DNA of 7,650 bases. Source: Desulfocapsa sp. (GTDB taxonomy: Bacteria > Desulfobacterota > Desulfobulbia > Desulfobulbales > Desulfocapsaceae). Shown piece by piece: positions 1 to 6,056 of the stretch. The position numbers and the translations under genes are program-made. Position 1 is the first letter of the stretch. Each line of letters starts with the position of its first letter. The stretch lies in NCBI GenBank assembly GCA_029935135.1, contig JAOZKX010000084.1, positions 1 to 7,650 on the forward strand, given 5' to 3'. The notes beneath the pieces are model-generated. The model saw only the letters and a program-made list of their open reading frames with translations, did no database searches and had not been told where the DNA came from.

Positions 1-16
1 AGTTTCAAGGAGGTAG
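1..16 (+). CDS. 3' end of upstream gene, probably thrS (partial)
   Basis: The frame whose first complete codon starts at base 2 reads V-S-R-R and stops at TAG 14-16, just past the Shine-Dalgarno site of infC. In most proteobacteria thrS (threonyl-tRNA synthetase) lies directly upstream of infC, and a basic C-terminus of this type is plausible for ThrS. Only four codons are visible, so the identification rests on gene order alone. A competing frame beginning at base 1 stays open to TAA at 61-63, so the true stop of the upstream gene is not proven. Confidence 0.35.
7..13 (+). promoter_or_regulatory. Shine-Dalgarno site that fixes the infC ATT start
   Basis: AAGGAGG at 7-13 is a near-perfect match to the anti-Shine-Dalgarno sequence and lies seven bases before ATT at 21. 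No ATG, GTG or TTG occurs at a suitable distance in the infC frame. The first in-frame ATG (81) has only A-rich sequence in front of it and no such site. This placement is the main evidence for the ATT start. Confidence 0.85.
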
Positions 17-20
17 AACG

Positions 21-569
21 ATTAAACGTCGAGGAAAAAGAGCCCCGGTCAAACGAGAAGTAAAAGTTAAAACCAATGAAATGATTCGTCACCCTGAGGT
101 TCGCCTTATAGGAAGTGATGGCAGTCAGTTGGGTGTAGTCACCGCTGATGATGGTCGGGATATGGCCTATGACGAAGGACTTGATCTTGTAGAAATATCT
201 CCCAATGCAGAACCGCCTGTATGTAAAATCATGAACTACGACAAGTTCAGATACGAGCAGGCCAAGAAACAGCAGGAAGCAAAAAAGAAACAGACAACAG
301 TTGAGACCAAAGAAATAAAATTTCGCCCCAAAACAGAAACACATGACCTCAACTTTAAGCTTAAAAATGTCAAAAAATTCCTCAAACAGCAACACAAAGT
401 AAAACTTACTATGCGGTTTAGAGGGCGTGAGATTGTCTATTCGCAGACAGTTGGCCTTGAGGCAATGAATAAAATCAGTGCCAAACTTGAGGACGATGCA
501 GTTATTTTACAACAGCCTAAAATGGAAGGACGACAACTGGTAATGTTTGTCGGTCCAAAAACCAGCTGA
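21..569 (+). CDS. infC: Translation initiation factor IF-3, ATT start codon
   Basis: IF3 binds the 30S subunit, keeps it apart from 50S, and checks the start codon and initiator tRNA. Read from ATT at 21 the protein has 182 residues, close to the 180 of E. coli IF3. Starting at the ATG at 81 would leave 162 residues and cut the basic N-terminus. Family signatures are visible: the N-domain stretch ISPNAEPPVCKIMNY (about residues 59-73), a Lys/Gln-rich helical linker (about 80-95), KEIKFRP (about 97-103) and RFRGRE (about 132-137) in the C-domain. In E. coli, infC also starts with AUU, and IF3 discriminates against it, so excess IF3 represses its own synthesis. The codon and ribosome site here suggest the same feedback. 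rpmI follows 72 bases downstream. Identity is certain; the start is strongly supported. Confidence 0.96.
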   Translation: MKRRGKRAPVKREVKVKTNEMIRHPEVRLIGSDGSQLGVVTADDGRDMAYDEGLDLVEISPNAEPPVCKIMNYDKFRYEQAKKQQEAKKKQTTVETKEIKFRPKTETHDLNFKLKNVKKFLKQQHKVKLTMRFRGREIVYSQTVGLEAMNKISAKLEDDAVILQQPKMEGRQLVMFVGPKTS

Positions 570-603
570 AAAACATATTATAAATAGTACGGAAAATAAT
601 GCG

Positions 604-621
604 GTGCTCTATTTGCAGCAC
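604..621 (+). promoter_or_regulatory. Small hairpin in the infC-rpmI gap
   Basis: GTGCT (604-608) pairs with AGCAC (617-621) around an eight-base loop, ending seven bases before the AAAGGAG ribosome site of rpmI. In E. coli, L20 binds structured RNA just upstream of rpmI to repress rpmI and rplT. The location fits such a role, but a five-pair stem is weak evidence and no pseudoknot partner was established. Confidence 0.3.
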
Positions 622-641
622 AGTATATAAAGGAGTGTACC

Positions 642-839
642 ATGCCTAAAATGAAAACAAAAAGGGGCGCAGCTAAGCGTTTCACAAAAACCGGTTCAGG
701 AAAGATTAAACGATCCAAGGCTTTTACCAGCCATATTCTGACCAAAAAATCTACAAAAAGAAAACGTAACCTTCGCAAAAGCGGCCTGGTAGATCCATCC
801 AATGCCAAAGTTATTAGAAAAATTCTTCCCTATATGTAA
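642..839 (+). CDS. rpmI: 50S ribosomal protein L35
   Basis: L35 is a small, very basic protein of the large ribosomal subunit. The 65-residue product has the usual family length and start, [14 protein letters not shown], followed by the typical basic run ([14 protein letters not shown], about residues 35-48) and the C-terminal pattern of V-K-I-LPY. AAAGGAG at 629-635 lies six bases before the ATG. It sits between infC and rplT, the order found in most bacteria, and is expected to be cotranscribed and coregulated with L20. An overlapping minus-strand open frame is a shadow. Identity is not in doubt. Confidence 0.97.
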   Translation: MPKMKTKRGAAKRFTKTGSGKIKRSKAFTSHILTKKSTKRKRNLRKSGLVDPSNAKVIRKILPYM

Positions 840-840
840 A

Positions 841-889
841 CAACTCATACTGCCAGGGAAAGTTGAATATATTGAGAACAGCAGTTCTC
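841..889 (+). promoter_or_regulatory. Two stem-loops in the rpmI-rplT gap
   Basis: CAACT (841-845) can pair with AGTTG (861-865). More convincingly, GAGAAC (874-879) pairs perfectly with GTTCTC (884-889) across the tetraloop AGCA. The second hairpin ends seven bases before the AAAAGGAG ribosome site of rplT. There is no T-run, so it is not an intrinsic terminator. Translational control by L20, or a processing or stability element, is possible but inferred. Confidence 0.4.
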
Positions 890-911
890 TTGAATTAAAA
901 GGAGCATCATA

Positions 912-1268
912 ATGCCACGCGTGACCAGGGGTTTTAAAGCCCGCAGAAGAAGAAACAGAGTACTTAAACTTGCCAAAGGTTATTACGGCGGAAAATCCCG
1001 TCTCTTTCGTACAGCAACTGAAGCTGTAGACAAAGCACTCGGTTATGCATACCGGGATCGTCGTGCCAAAAAACGTGATTTTCGTCGTTTGTGGATTACC
1101 CGTATCAGTGCAGGTGCCAAAATGAACGATATCAACTACTCCAGATTGATGGGCGGTTTGAAAAAGGCCAATGTCGATCTTGACAGAAAAGTGCTGGCAA
1201 ATATGGCTATTTTGGATGCGCCCGCCTTTACTGAGGTTGTTAATATTGCCAAAGAGGCAAACGCCTAG
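912..1268 (+). CDS. rplT: 50S ribosomal protein L20
   Basis: L20 binds 23S rRNA early in large-subunit assembly and in several bacteria represses its own operon by binding mRNA. The 118-residue product matches the usual length and shows the family N-terminus MPRVTRGFKARRRRNRVLKLAKGY, given here in part, then the conserved YGGKSRLFRTA (about residues 25-35) and YAYRDRRAKKRDFRRLWI (about 45-62). The long basic N-terminal extension lies along rRNA and the C-terminal half is the globular domain. AAAAGGAG at 897-904 stands seven bases before the ATG. The 179-base structured leader of pheS follows. Confidence 0.97.
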   Translation: MPRVTRGFKARRRRNRVLKLAKGYYGGKSRLFRTATEAVDKALGYAYRDRRAKKRDFRRLWITRISAGAKMNDINYSRLMGGLKKANVDLDRKVLANMAILDAPAFTEVVNIAKEANA

Positions 1269-1284
1269 AGTCGGTCATCTACTC

Positions 1285-1425
1285 TGACAAGAAATTGTCA
1301 CATTCCAGCCTGTGTAAGGGAAGTAGGACAGTTGGTACATGTCCCGCCAAATATCTTTACAGCCTGTAAATGACCTCGGTTACATGCCGGTTTCGATCTT
1401 TATTGGAACCGGCATACTGTTTTAA
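1285..1425 (+). promoter_or_regulatory. Structured leader RNA upstream of pheS, possible attenuator
   Basis: Four perfect stem-loops stand in a row between rplT and pheS. They are TGACAA/TTGTCA with a GAAA tetraloop (1285-1300), GGACA/TGTCC (1326-1344), TTTACA/TGTAAA (1356-1361 with 1365-1370), and ATGCCGGTT/AACCGGCAT (1384-1392 with 1407-1415). The last is GC-rich, nine pairs long, and followed by a short T-run (1420-1423), so it resembles a weak intrinsic terminator. TGTAA occurs at 1313-1317 and 1365-1369, and TTACA at 1357-1361 and 1380-1384, so alternative pairings are possible. The E. coli pheST operon is attenuated at this position through pheM. I infer a comparable but unrelated control element. 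No conserved T-box motif is apparent. Confidence 0.55.
1339..1425 (+). CDS. Possible 28-residue leader peptide before pheS
   Basis: ATG at 1339 opens a 28-codon frame ending at TAA 1423-1425. It has a mediocre ribosome site, AGGACAG (1325-1331), seven bases upstream. The frame runs through the last two leader hairpins. Its Phe codons are TTT at 1399-1401, inside the loop of the terminator-like hairpin, and TTT at 1420-1422, immediately before the stop. It is not Phe-rich like E. coli PheM, so this may be chance. The fact that the frame ends on the T-run and carries Phe codons at the hairpin is the only argument for function. Confidence 0.25.
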   Translation: MSRQISLQPVNDLGYMPVSIFIGTGILF

Positions 1426-1447
1426 CGAGTACCGTATGTAAGACACC

Positions 1448-2461
1448 ATGGAGCAGGAAATACTTACCCTACAGAGCTCAGCAAAAGAGTTGCTTGCCTC
1501 TGTAGAAGATACAGCACAACTGGAAGAATTTCGCATTCGATACCTCGGCCGCAAAGGACAGTTCAGTTCCCTTATGAAAGGGCTGGCCAAGGTTTCCAAA
1601 GAAGATAAGCCCCGTCTTGGACAGATGGCCAACAGTGCCAAAAAAGAGATGGAAGCCCTCTTTGTCGTGAAGCAGCAGACCCTTGCAGCTACCAACAACA
1701 CCACTGCCTCGCATGGTACACTAGATCTCACCCTTCCCGGCCGTCGGCCTGAAAAGGGAAAACTCCATCCGGTCACTCAGATTATGAACGAGGTATGTTC
1801 TATCTTTGAGAGTCTTGGTTTCTCAGTGGCAGAAGGCCCTGATGTTGAACATGATCACTACAATTTTGAAGCGCTGAATATCCCCGCCCATCATCCGGCA
1901 AGGGATATGCATGACACTTTCTATATCAGCGATTCCATACTCCTGCGCACACACACCTCTCCCATGCAGGCACGAATTATGGAAACCCAGCAACCACCTT
2001 TACGGGTAATAGCTCCCGGTAAGGTCTATCGCTGCGATTCTGATATTACCCACACCCCCATGTTTCATCAGGTAGAGGGATTCCTTGTTGATCGTGATGT
2101 TTCATTTGCTGATCTTAAAGGAGTTCTCACTGTCTTTACCCAGAAGATGTTTAAAAAAGATCTTCCACTTCGATTTCGCCCCAGCTTTTTTCCCTTTACA
2201 GAGCCAAGTGCAGAAGTAGATATTGCCTGTGTTATTTGTGAAGGTAAAGGATGCAGAGTTTGCAAGAAGACAGGTTGGCTCGAGATTCTCGGTGCCGGCA
2301 TGATAGACCCGGAAGTTTTTAAGATGGTTGGCTATAATCCAGAAAAATACAGTGGTTTTGCCTTCGGACTCGGTATCGAACGAATAGCCATGTTAAAATA
2401 TGGCATAGATGATATCCGTCTCTACTATGAAAACGATCTTCGTTTCCTTTCTCAATTTTAG
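1448..2461 (+). CDS. pheS: Phenylalanyl-tRNA synthetase alpha subunit
   Basis: PheS is the catalytic subunit of the alpha2-beta2 enzyme that charges tRNA-Phe with phenylalanine in the cytoplasm. The 337-residue protein has an N-terminal coiled coil (about 1-85), LPGRR (96-100), GxLHPVT (104-110), the class II motif 2 region around [10 protein letters not shown] (202-211), and motif 3 [14 protein letters not shown] (303-316). Ala305 corresponds to the Phe-pocket Ala294 of E. coli. It is ten residues longer than the E. coli enzyme because of an insert with Cys261, Cys264, Cys269 and Cys272 just before the [10 protein letters not shown] strand. This looks like a zinc knuckle, of a kind I believe occurs in many non-enteric PheS proteins. 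The start lacks a clear ribosome site (only AAGA at about 1440-1443), in contrast to the ribosomal protein genes upstream, but begins where the family begins. Confidence 0.96.
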   Translation: MEQEILTLQSSAKELLASVEDTAQLEEFRIRYLGRKGQFSSLMKGLAKVSKEDKPRLGQMANSAKKEMEALFVVKQQTLAATNNTTASHGTLDLTLPGRRPEKGKLHPVTQIMNEVCSIFESLGFSVAEGPDVEHDHYNFEALNIPAHHPARDMHDTFYISDSILLRTHTSPMQARIMETQQPPLRVIAPGKVYRCDSDITHTPMFHQVEGFLVDRDVSFADLKGVLTVFTQKMFKKDLPLRFRPSFFPFTEPSAEVDIACVICEGKGCRVCKKTGWLEILGAGMIDPEVFKMVGYNPEKYSGFAFGLGIERIAMLKYGIDDIRLYYENDLRFLSQF

Positions 2462-2498
2462 ATTAGTGTCCAATCCTCAAAGTATAGAGATATAAAGC

Positions 2499-4943
2499 AT
2501 GAAGTTTACTCTTAGCTGGCTAAAAGAATATGTCGACACCAAAGATCTCAGTCCTGAGGCTCTGGCAGACCACCTGACCATGCTTGGTCTTGAAGTGGAT
2601 GGTGTTACTGCAATTTTCCCAGAACTGCAGACTCTGCGGACAGCAAAAGTGCTCTCTGTTGAGCCACATCCTAATGCTGACAAACTTAGCTTGTGTGAAG
2701 TTGCCGTTGGGGAGAACACCTATTCAATTGTCTGTGGCGCCCCTAATGTTCGTGAAAATTTGATTACAGCCATCGCACTTCCCGGAACCGTCATGCCTGA
2801 TGGTACGAAAATCAAACCTTCCAAAGTACGAGGGATAAAATCCAATGGCATGCTCTGCTCGGAACGGGAACTCGGTCTGAGTGAGTCCCATACCGGAATT
2901 ATGGAGCTGCCTGACAATACCGACCATGGCCAACCACTGTTACAGACGCTTGGCCTCGATGATCTACTCGTGGAAGTAGACCTCACCCCCAATCGTCCAG
3001 ATTGTGCCTCTGTTATAGGTATTGCAAGGGAAGTAGCTGGTATTACCCAATCGGAGCTTAAACTTCCCGTAGAAGAGAGCAGTATTGAGCACAACAATGC
3101 AAAATTCAGTGTAGATGTTGAAAACTGTGAACAGTGTCCCCGCTATGCTGCACGCCTTATTGAAGGCGTTACCATAGGCCCATCTCCCTGGTGGTTGCAG
3201 AAGCGACTTCTGTCCATTGGAATGCGTCCCATCAACAATGTCGTGGATATCACCAACTTTGTGATGATGGAATATGGACAACCACTGCACGCCTTTGATT
3301 TTGATACCCTTGAAGGCAGGCAGGTTATTGTTCGTAATCCTAAAAACGACGAAAAGACTTTCACCACTCTGGACGGCGAAGAACGAACCCTTGAACCAGA
3401 TATGCTTATGATCTGCGATGCAGTTAAACCCGTTGCAGTTGCAGGTGTTATGGGTGGTCTGAATTCTGAGGTAACTGACAAAACGACAAATATCCTTCTG
3501 GAAAGTGCCTGCTTTAATGCAATATCCATCAGGCGTACTGCGCGTAGACTTAACTTACCCTCAGAGGCATCCTATCGCTTTGAGAGAGGTGTTGATCCGG
3601 GTGGATGCACCACTGTAATGGAACGCGCTGTTTCATTGCTCTGCGAAGTCGCTGGAGGCAGTGTGGTCGAAGGTGGTACCGATTTCTATGGTGGACAGAG
3701 ACCATTAAATTCTCAAACCATCCGGATATCACGAACAGCTTCCCTGCTTGGAATCGATCTCGACTATGATAAAATTGCCGATGCTCTCCAGTCCATCGGT
3801 ATGCGCTGCAAACCGAAAAATGATGACACCATCTGGGTCAACCCTCCTACATTTCGGATCGATATTGTTAGAGAAGCTGACCTTGTGGAAGAAGTGGCCA
3901 GACTTGTGGGCTATAACAATATTCCAACCAGTTTGCCCACCGTCAGCCTCAGTTATCCGGAACAACAACCGCAGAGGAAAATACGAGCTAGAACTGCAGA
4001 TCTTCTTGTGAGTACAGGTTTTTTCGAAGCTATTAATTACAGCTTCGTCACAGATAAACACCTTGCCATGATGGCCCTTGCTGATGATGACACCCTGCGC
4101 AATCAGCTACCTTTACTCAATCCACTGAGTGAAGAACAGTCCGTCATGAGGACTATGCTTATTCCCAGCCTCCTTGAAAACTTAAAACGAAATATCAATT
4201 TCCAGAAAAACAGCGTAAAGCTCTTTGAGATTGGAAAAGTTTTCACCCCAAATGGGGATAACGAACAACCTATTGAAAAAGAACGGCTTGCTGGTATTCT
4301 TAGTGGGAGAAGATATGGTGAGGCATCAAACCTCCATTTTACTGAAGAGAATTTCGATTTCCTCGATGTGAAGGGCACTGTAGAAGAACTTCTACAGGAT
4401 ATGCGGCTACAAAATTGTGACAAAAAAGATAAAGTTTCCTTCCGCATTCCTGAAACTGATGATATCGAGCCATATGTCGATCCTTCACAATGTCTTCTCC
4501 TTGACTCACTTGAAGGAACTCTCGGCCACTTTGGCAGATTACAGCCTGAGATTGCTAAATGTTTTGGGATCAAACAGGATGTCTACTTTTTTGACATCGA
4601 CTTTGAACACCTCTGTACACTGCAGCAAGCCGACAAAAACTTTAGCTCGCTACCAGTATATCCAGCCGTGAAACGAGATATTGCGCTTCTTATTCCAGAA
4701 ACTGTGCAAGCGGGAGATCTTCTTGAAACAATCAGGACAAGCAAAGAGAAATTCATCGAACATTGCGAAATATTTGATGTATACCAGGGAAAATCTCTGG
4801 AGAAAGGAATCAAGAGTGTGGCAATCTCTGTAACCTATCGATCTCCAACAAAGACCCTTACTGAAAAAAATGTTAACAAATCCCATACTAAACTTATTAA
4901 TACATTAACTTCCAAATTTAATGGAAGCCTACGAGAAGGTTGA
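2499..4943 (+). CDS. pheT: Phenylalanyl-tRNA synthetase beta subunit
   Basis: PheT forms the tetramer with PheS, binds tRNA-Phe and hydrolyses misacylated Tyr-tRNA-Phe. The 814 residues fit the bacterial family (about 795 in E. coli). Visible in order are the N-terminal MKFTLSWLKEYV, an EMAP-like tRNA-binding domain with HPNADKL (57-63), the B3/B4 editing module with RPINNVVDITNFVMMEYGQP (243-262), the B5 domain with DLVEEVARLVGYNNIP (461-476), a catalytic-like core with the NPLS segment (541-544), and a C-terminal ferredoxin-fold anticodon-binding domain from about 715 (YPAVKRDIAL, then the IFDVYQG strand). The gap after pheS is only 37 bases and has a weak ribosome site, so coupled expression from the pheS transcript is likely. 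The stop codon abuts the first ATG of ihfA. No disruption seen. Confidence 0.96.
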   Translation: MKFTLSWLKEYVDTKDLSPEALADHLTMLGLEVDGVTAIFPELQTLRTAKVLSVEPHPNADKLSLCEVAVGENTYSIVCGAPNVRENLITAIALPGTVMPDGTKIKPSKVRGIKSNGMLCSERELGLSESHTGIMELPDNTDHGQPLLQTLGLDDLLVEVDLTPNRPDCASVIGIAREVAGITQSELKLPVEESSIEHNNAKFSVDVENCEQCPRYAARLIEGVTIGPSPWWLQKRLLSIGMRPINNVVDITNFVMMEYGQPLHAFDFDTLEGRQVIVRNPKNDEKTFTTLDGEERTLEPDMLMICDAVKPVAVAGVMGGLNSEVTDKTTNILLESACFNAISIRRTARRLNLPSEASYRFERGVDPGGCTTVMERAVSLLCEVAGGSVVEGGTDFYGGQRPLNSQTIRISRTASLLGIDLDYDKIADALQSIGMRCKPKNDDTIWVNPPTFRIDIVREADLVEEVARLVGYNNIPTSLPTVSLSYPEQQPQRKIRARTADLLVSTGFFEAINYSFVTDKHLAMMALADDDTLRNQLPLLNPLSEEQSVMRTMLIPSLLENLKRNINFQKNSVKLFEIGKVFTPNGDNEQPIEKERLAGILSGRRYGEASNLHFTEENFDFLDVKGTVEELLQDMRLQNCDKKDKVSFRIPETDDIEPYVDPSQCLLLDSLEGTLGHFGRLQPEIAKCFGIKQDVYFFDIDFEHLCTLQQADKNFSSLPVYPAVKRDIALLIPETVQAGDLLETIRTSKEKFIEHCEIFDVYQGKSLEKGIKSVAISVTYRSPTKTLTEKNVNKSHTKLINTLTSKFNGSLREG

Positions 4944-4946
4944 ATG

Positions 4947-5237
4947 ATGAATAAAGGAAATCTCACACGAAAAGAACTTGCAGAAGCATTAAATGCTCAA
5001 CTTGGTTATTCTCAAAGCAGCTGTTCAGAACTTGTTGATACTTTTTTTGATACAATGAAGGCTCACCTGCTTAGTGGCGAATCCATCAAGTTTGTCCATT
5101 TCGGAACATTCAATGTTCGTGATAAAAAACCAAGGCGTGGACGTAATCCTCGCACCGGTGAAAGCATCACCATTAAGGAAAGACAGATGATCAGCTTTCG
5201 TCCAAGCAAAAAAATGCGGGAAACTGTAAACGACTAA
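4947..5237 (+). CDS. ihfA: Integration host factor alpha subunit (HU/IHF family)
   Basis: IHF is a heterodimer that binds specific DNA sites and bends them sharply, helping transcription, recombination and chromosome packing. The product (96 residues from the ATG at 4947) has the family's helical dimerization part (LTRKELAEALNAQLGYS), the beta-arm core GTFNVRDKKPRRGRNPRTGE with the Pro-containing DNA-intercalating arm, and FRPSKK near the end. Position directly behind pheT is the classic location of ihfA, which separates it from generic HU. Two adjacent ATGs exist at 4944 and 4947. GAGAAGG (4933-4939) overlaps the end of pheT and stands seven bases from the second ATG but only four from the first, so I prefer 4947. 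Four bases or fewer separate it from pheT, indicating translational coupling. Confidence 0.92.
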   Translation: MNKGNLTRKELAEALNAQLGYSQSSCSELVDTFFDTMKAHLLSGESIKFVHFGTFNVRDKKPRRGRNPRTGESITIKERQMISFRPSKKMRETVND

Positions 5238-5265
5238 ACACTTTTAGAGGAATATAATCACCGAA

Positions 5266-5616
5266 ATGGGCCCCACAATACCTGAAAAGCTCTATTTTAA
5301 GATCGGTGAAGTTGCTAAACTTGCTGAAGTAGCTCCCCATGTGCTTCGCTATTGGGAGAGTGAATTCAAAGAGATATGCCCCAAAAGGGCTAATTCCAAG
5401 CAGCGCTTATATCGTCGAGAAGATGTAGAAACTGTTCTCCTGGTAAAAGATTTACTGCACAAAAAAGGGTACACCATATCAGGAGCCAAAAAATTTCTAA
5501 CGAAGAGGATAAAAGAGAGACAAAATTCCACTTCAGTCGTGGATACAGGTCACTGCATGGAAAAAATAAAAAAAGAACTCCTGGCAGTGAAAGAACTTCT
5601 CTCAAAAGAAGAGTAA
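5266..5616 (+). CDS. MerR-family transcriptional regulator
   Basis: The 116-residue protein is a small DNA-binding regulator of the MerR type. The winged-helix signature is clear: YFKIGEVAKLAEVAPHVLRYWESEF (about residues 10-34) followed by the wing and QRLYRREDVETVLLVKDLLHKKGYTISGAKKFL (about 46-78). A short helical tail (about 95-116) probably dimerizes. There is no C-terminal effector domain and no Cys cluster for metal sensing, so it cannot be assigned a signal. It lies 28 bases behind ihfA, an arrangement I recall from many deltaproteobacteria; its regulon is unknown. The nearest ribosome-like site, AGAGGAA (5246-5252), is 13 bases from the ATG, longer than usual. The ATG still matches where the family begins, so I keep it. 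Confidence 0.88.
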   Translation: MGPTIPEKLYFKIGEVAKLAEVAPHVLRYWESEFKEICPKRANSKQRLYRREDVETVLLVKDLLHKKGYTISGAKKFLTKRIKERQNSTSVVDTGHCMEKIKKELLAVKELLSKEE

Positions 5617-5643
5617 TTCAACGCCTCCCCTCTTCACCATTTG

Positions 5644-5672
5644 TTGACACCACGACAACTCCATGGTAATAG
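5644..5672 (+). promoter_or_regulatory. Probable promoter of tRNA-Pro
   Basis: TTGACA at 5644-5649 is a perfect -35 element. With spacing of 15 to 17 bases, the -10 candidates are GGTAAT (5665-5670) or TAATAG (5667-5672), each only a partial match. Transcription would begin close to 5678, a few bases before the tRNA at 5685. No terminator separates the merR gene from the tRNA, so read-through is also possible. Confidence 0.5.
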
Positions 5673-5684
5673 ACAAAAACAAAT

Positions 5685-5761
5685 CGGAACGTAGCGCAGT
5701 CTGGTAGCGCACTTGTCTGGGGGACAAGTGGTCGGAGGTTCAAATCCTCTCGTTCCGACCA
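5685..5761 (+). tRNA. tRNA-Pro, anticodon GGG, CCA encoded
   Basis: A complete cloverleaf can be folded. The acceptor stem CGGAACG (5685-5691) pairs with CGTTCCG (5751-5757), and the D stem GCGC (5694-5697) with GCGC (5707-5710). The anticodon stem CTTGT/ACAAG (5712-5716, 5724-5728) encloses loop CTGGGGG with anticodon GGG at 5719-5721. The T arm GGAGG-TTCAAAT-CCTCT spans 5734-5750. The C1-G72 start pair and anticodon GGG identify proline (codons CCC and CCU). Discriminator A5758 is followed by an encoded CCA (5759-5761). No intron or mismatch in the acceptor stem. Confidence 0.97.
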
Positions 5762-5892
5762 ATAATGTCAACGGATTAACTCATCTTGATTTAACCCGTT
5801 TTGGGTTCCATCTACAACCTCCTTCCAAATCAACAACTTTCTCCTTTAATTTACCAAATAAAAAGTTTATAAAAAGAATCCAAGCTTAAAGG

Positions 5893-5898
5893 TATAAT
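5893..5898 (+). promoter_or_regulatory. Possible -10 element of the cspA promoter
   Basis: TATAAT matches the sigma-70 -10 consensus exactly, but the sequence 16-18 bases upstream is A-rich and contains no recognizable -35 element. Transcription from here would start near 5905 and give a leader of about 170 bases, similar to the long 5' leader known for E. coli cspA. An alternative is TTGACA (5987-5992) with TATTAT (6013-6018), whose 20-base spacing is too long. Confidence 0.35.
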
Positions 5899-5982
5899 TC
5901 AGTGGACTATAAAAGGATATGATTTGCTAGAAGGAAAAGAACTTATTCCCTGAACTTGGCTGTAGTGAAGAAATTTTAATCC

Positions 5983-6056
5983 AGTTTTGACAGCAAAACT
6001 GTTAAAGGATCGTATTATGATGATCCGGATCTATAAAAAAGGTTCTTAAGTGAACC
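5983..6056 (+). promoter_or_regulatory. Three-hairpin 5' leader of cspA
   Basis: Three stem-loops stand in series before the cspA ribosome site. They are AGTTTT/AAAACT (5983-5988 with 5995-6000), GGATCGT/ATGATCC (6007-6013 with 6020-6026, one G-U pair), and GGTTC/GAACC (6041-6045 with 6052-6056). GATCCGGATC at 6022-6031 is itself palindromic and could compete with the second stem. The ribosome site AAAGGAG (6062-6068) lies in unpaired sequence nine bases before the ATG. Cold-shock mRNAs of the E. coli cspA type have leaders that refold with temperature; I infer a similar role here. Confidence 0.45.

Noticed and set aside
1318..1350. tRNA-like or T-box-like motif (AGTTGGTA and GGTAC segments)
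   Set aside because: The segment resembles a D-arm, but no anticodon arm or acceptor stem can be built, and the conserved T-box core is missing.
1357..4886. Many antisense open frames across pheS and pheT, the longest 156 codons at 4103-4573
   Set aside because: They lie opposite well-conserved genes, lack ribosome sites and resemble no family; they are shadows.
5608..5635. GAAGAG/CTCTTC inverted repeat at the end of the MerR gene as an operon terminator
   Set aside because: The loop is 16 bases and no T-run follows; the stem overlaps coding sequence and stop.
5734..5761. tRNA-Pro 3' end as an integration (att) site
   Set aside because: tRNA genes are common integration targets, but I found no direct repeat of the 3' end downstream in the window and no integrase gene.
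5793..5807. AACCC/GGGTT hairpin as a terminator of the tRNA transcript
   Set aside because: Only five pairs and no T-run follows; noted as an inverted repeat only.
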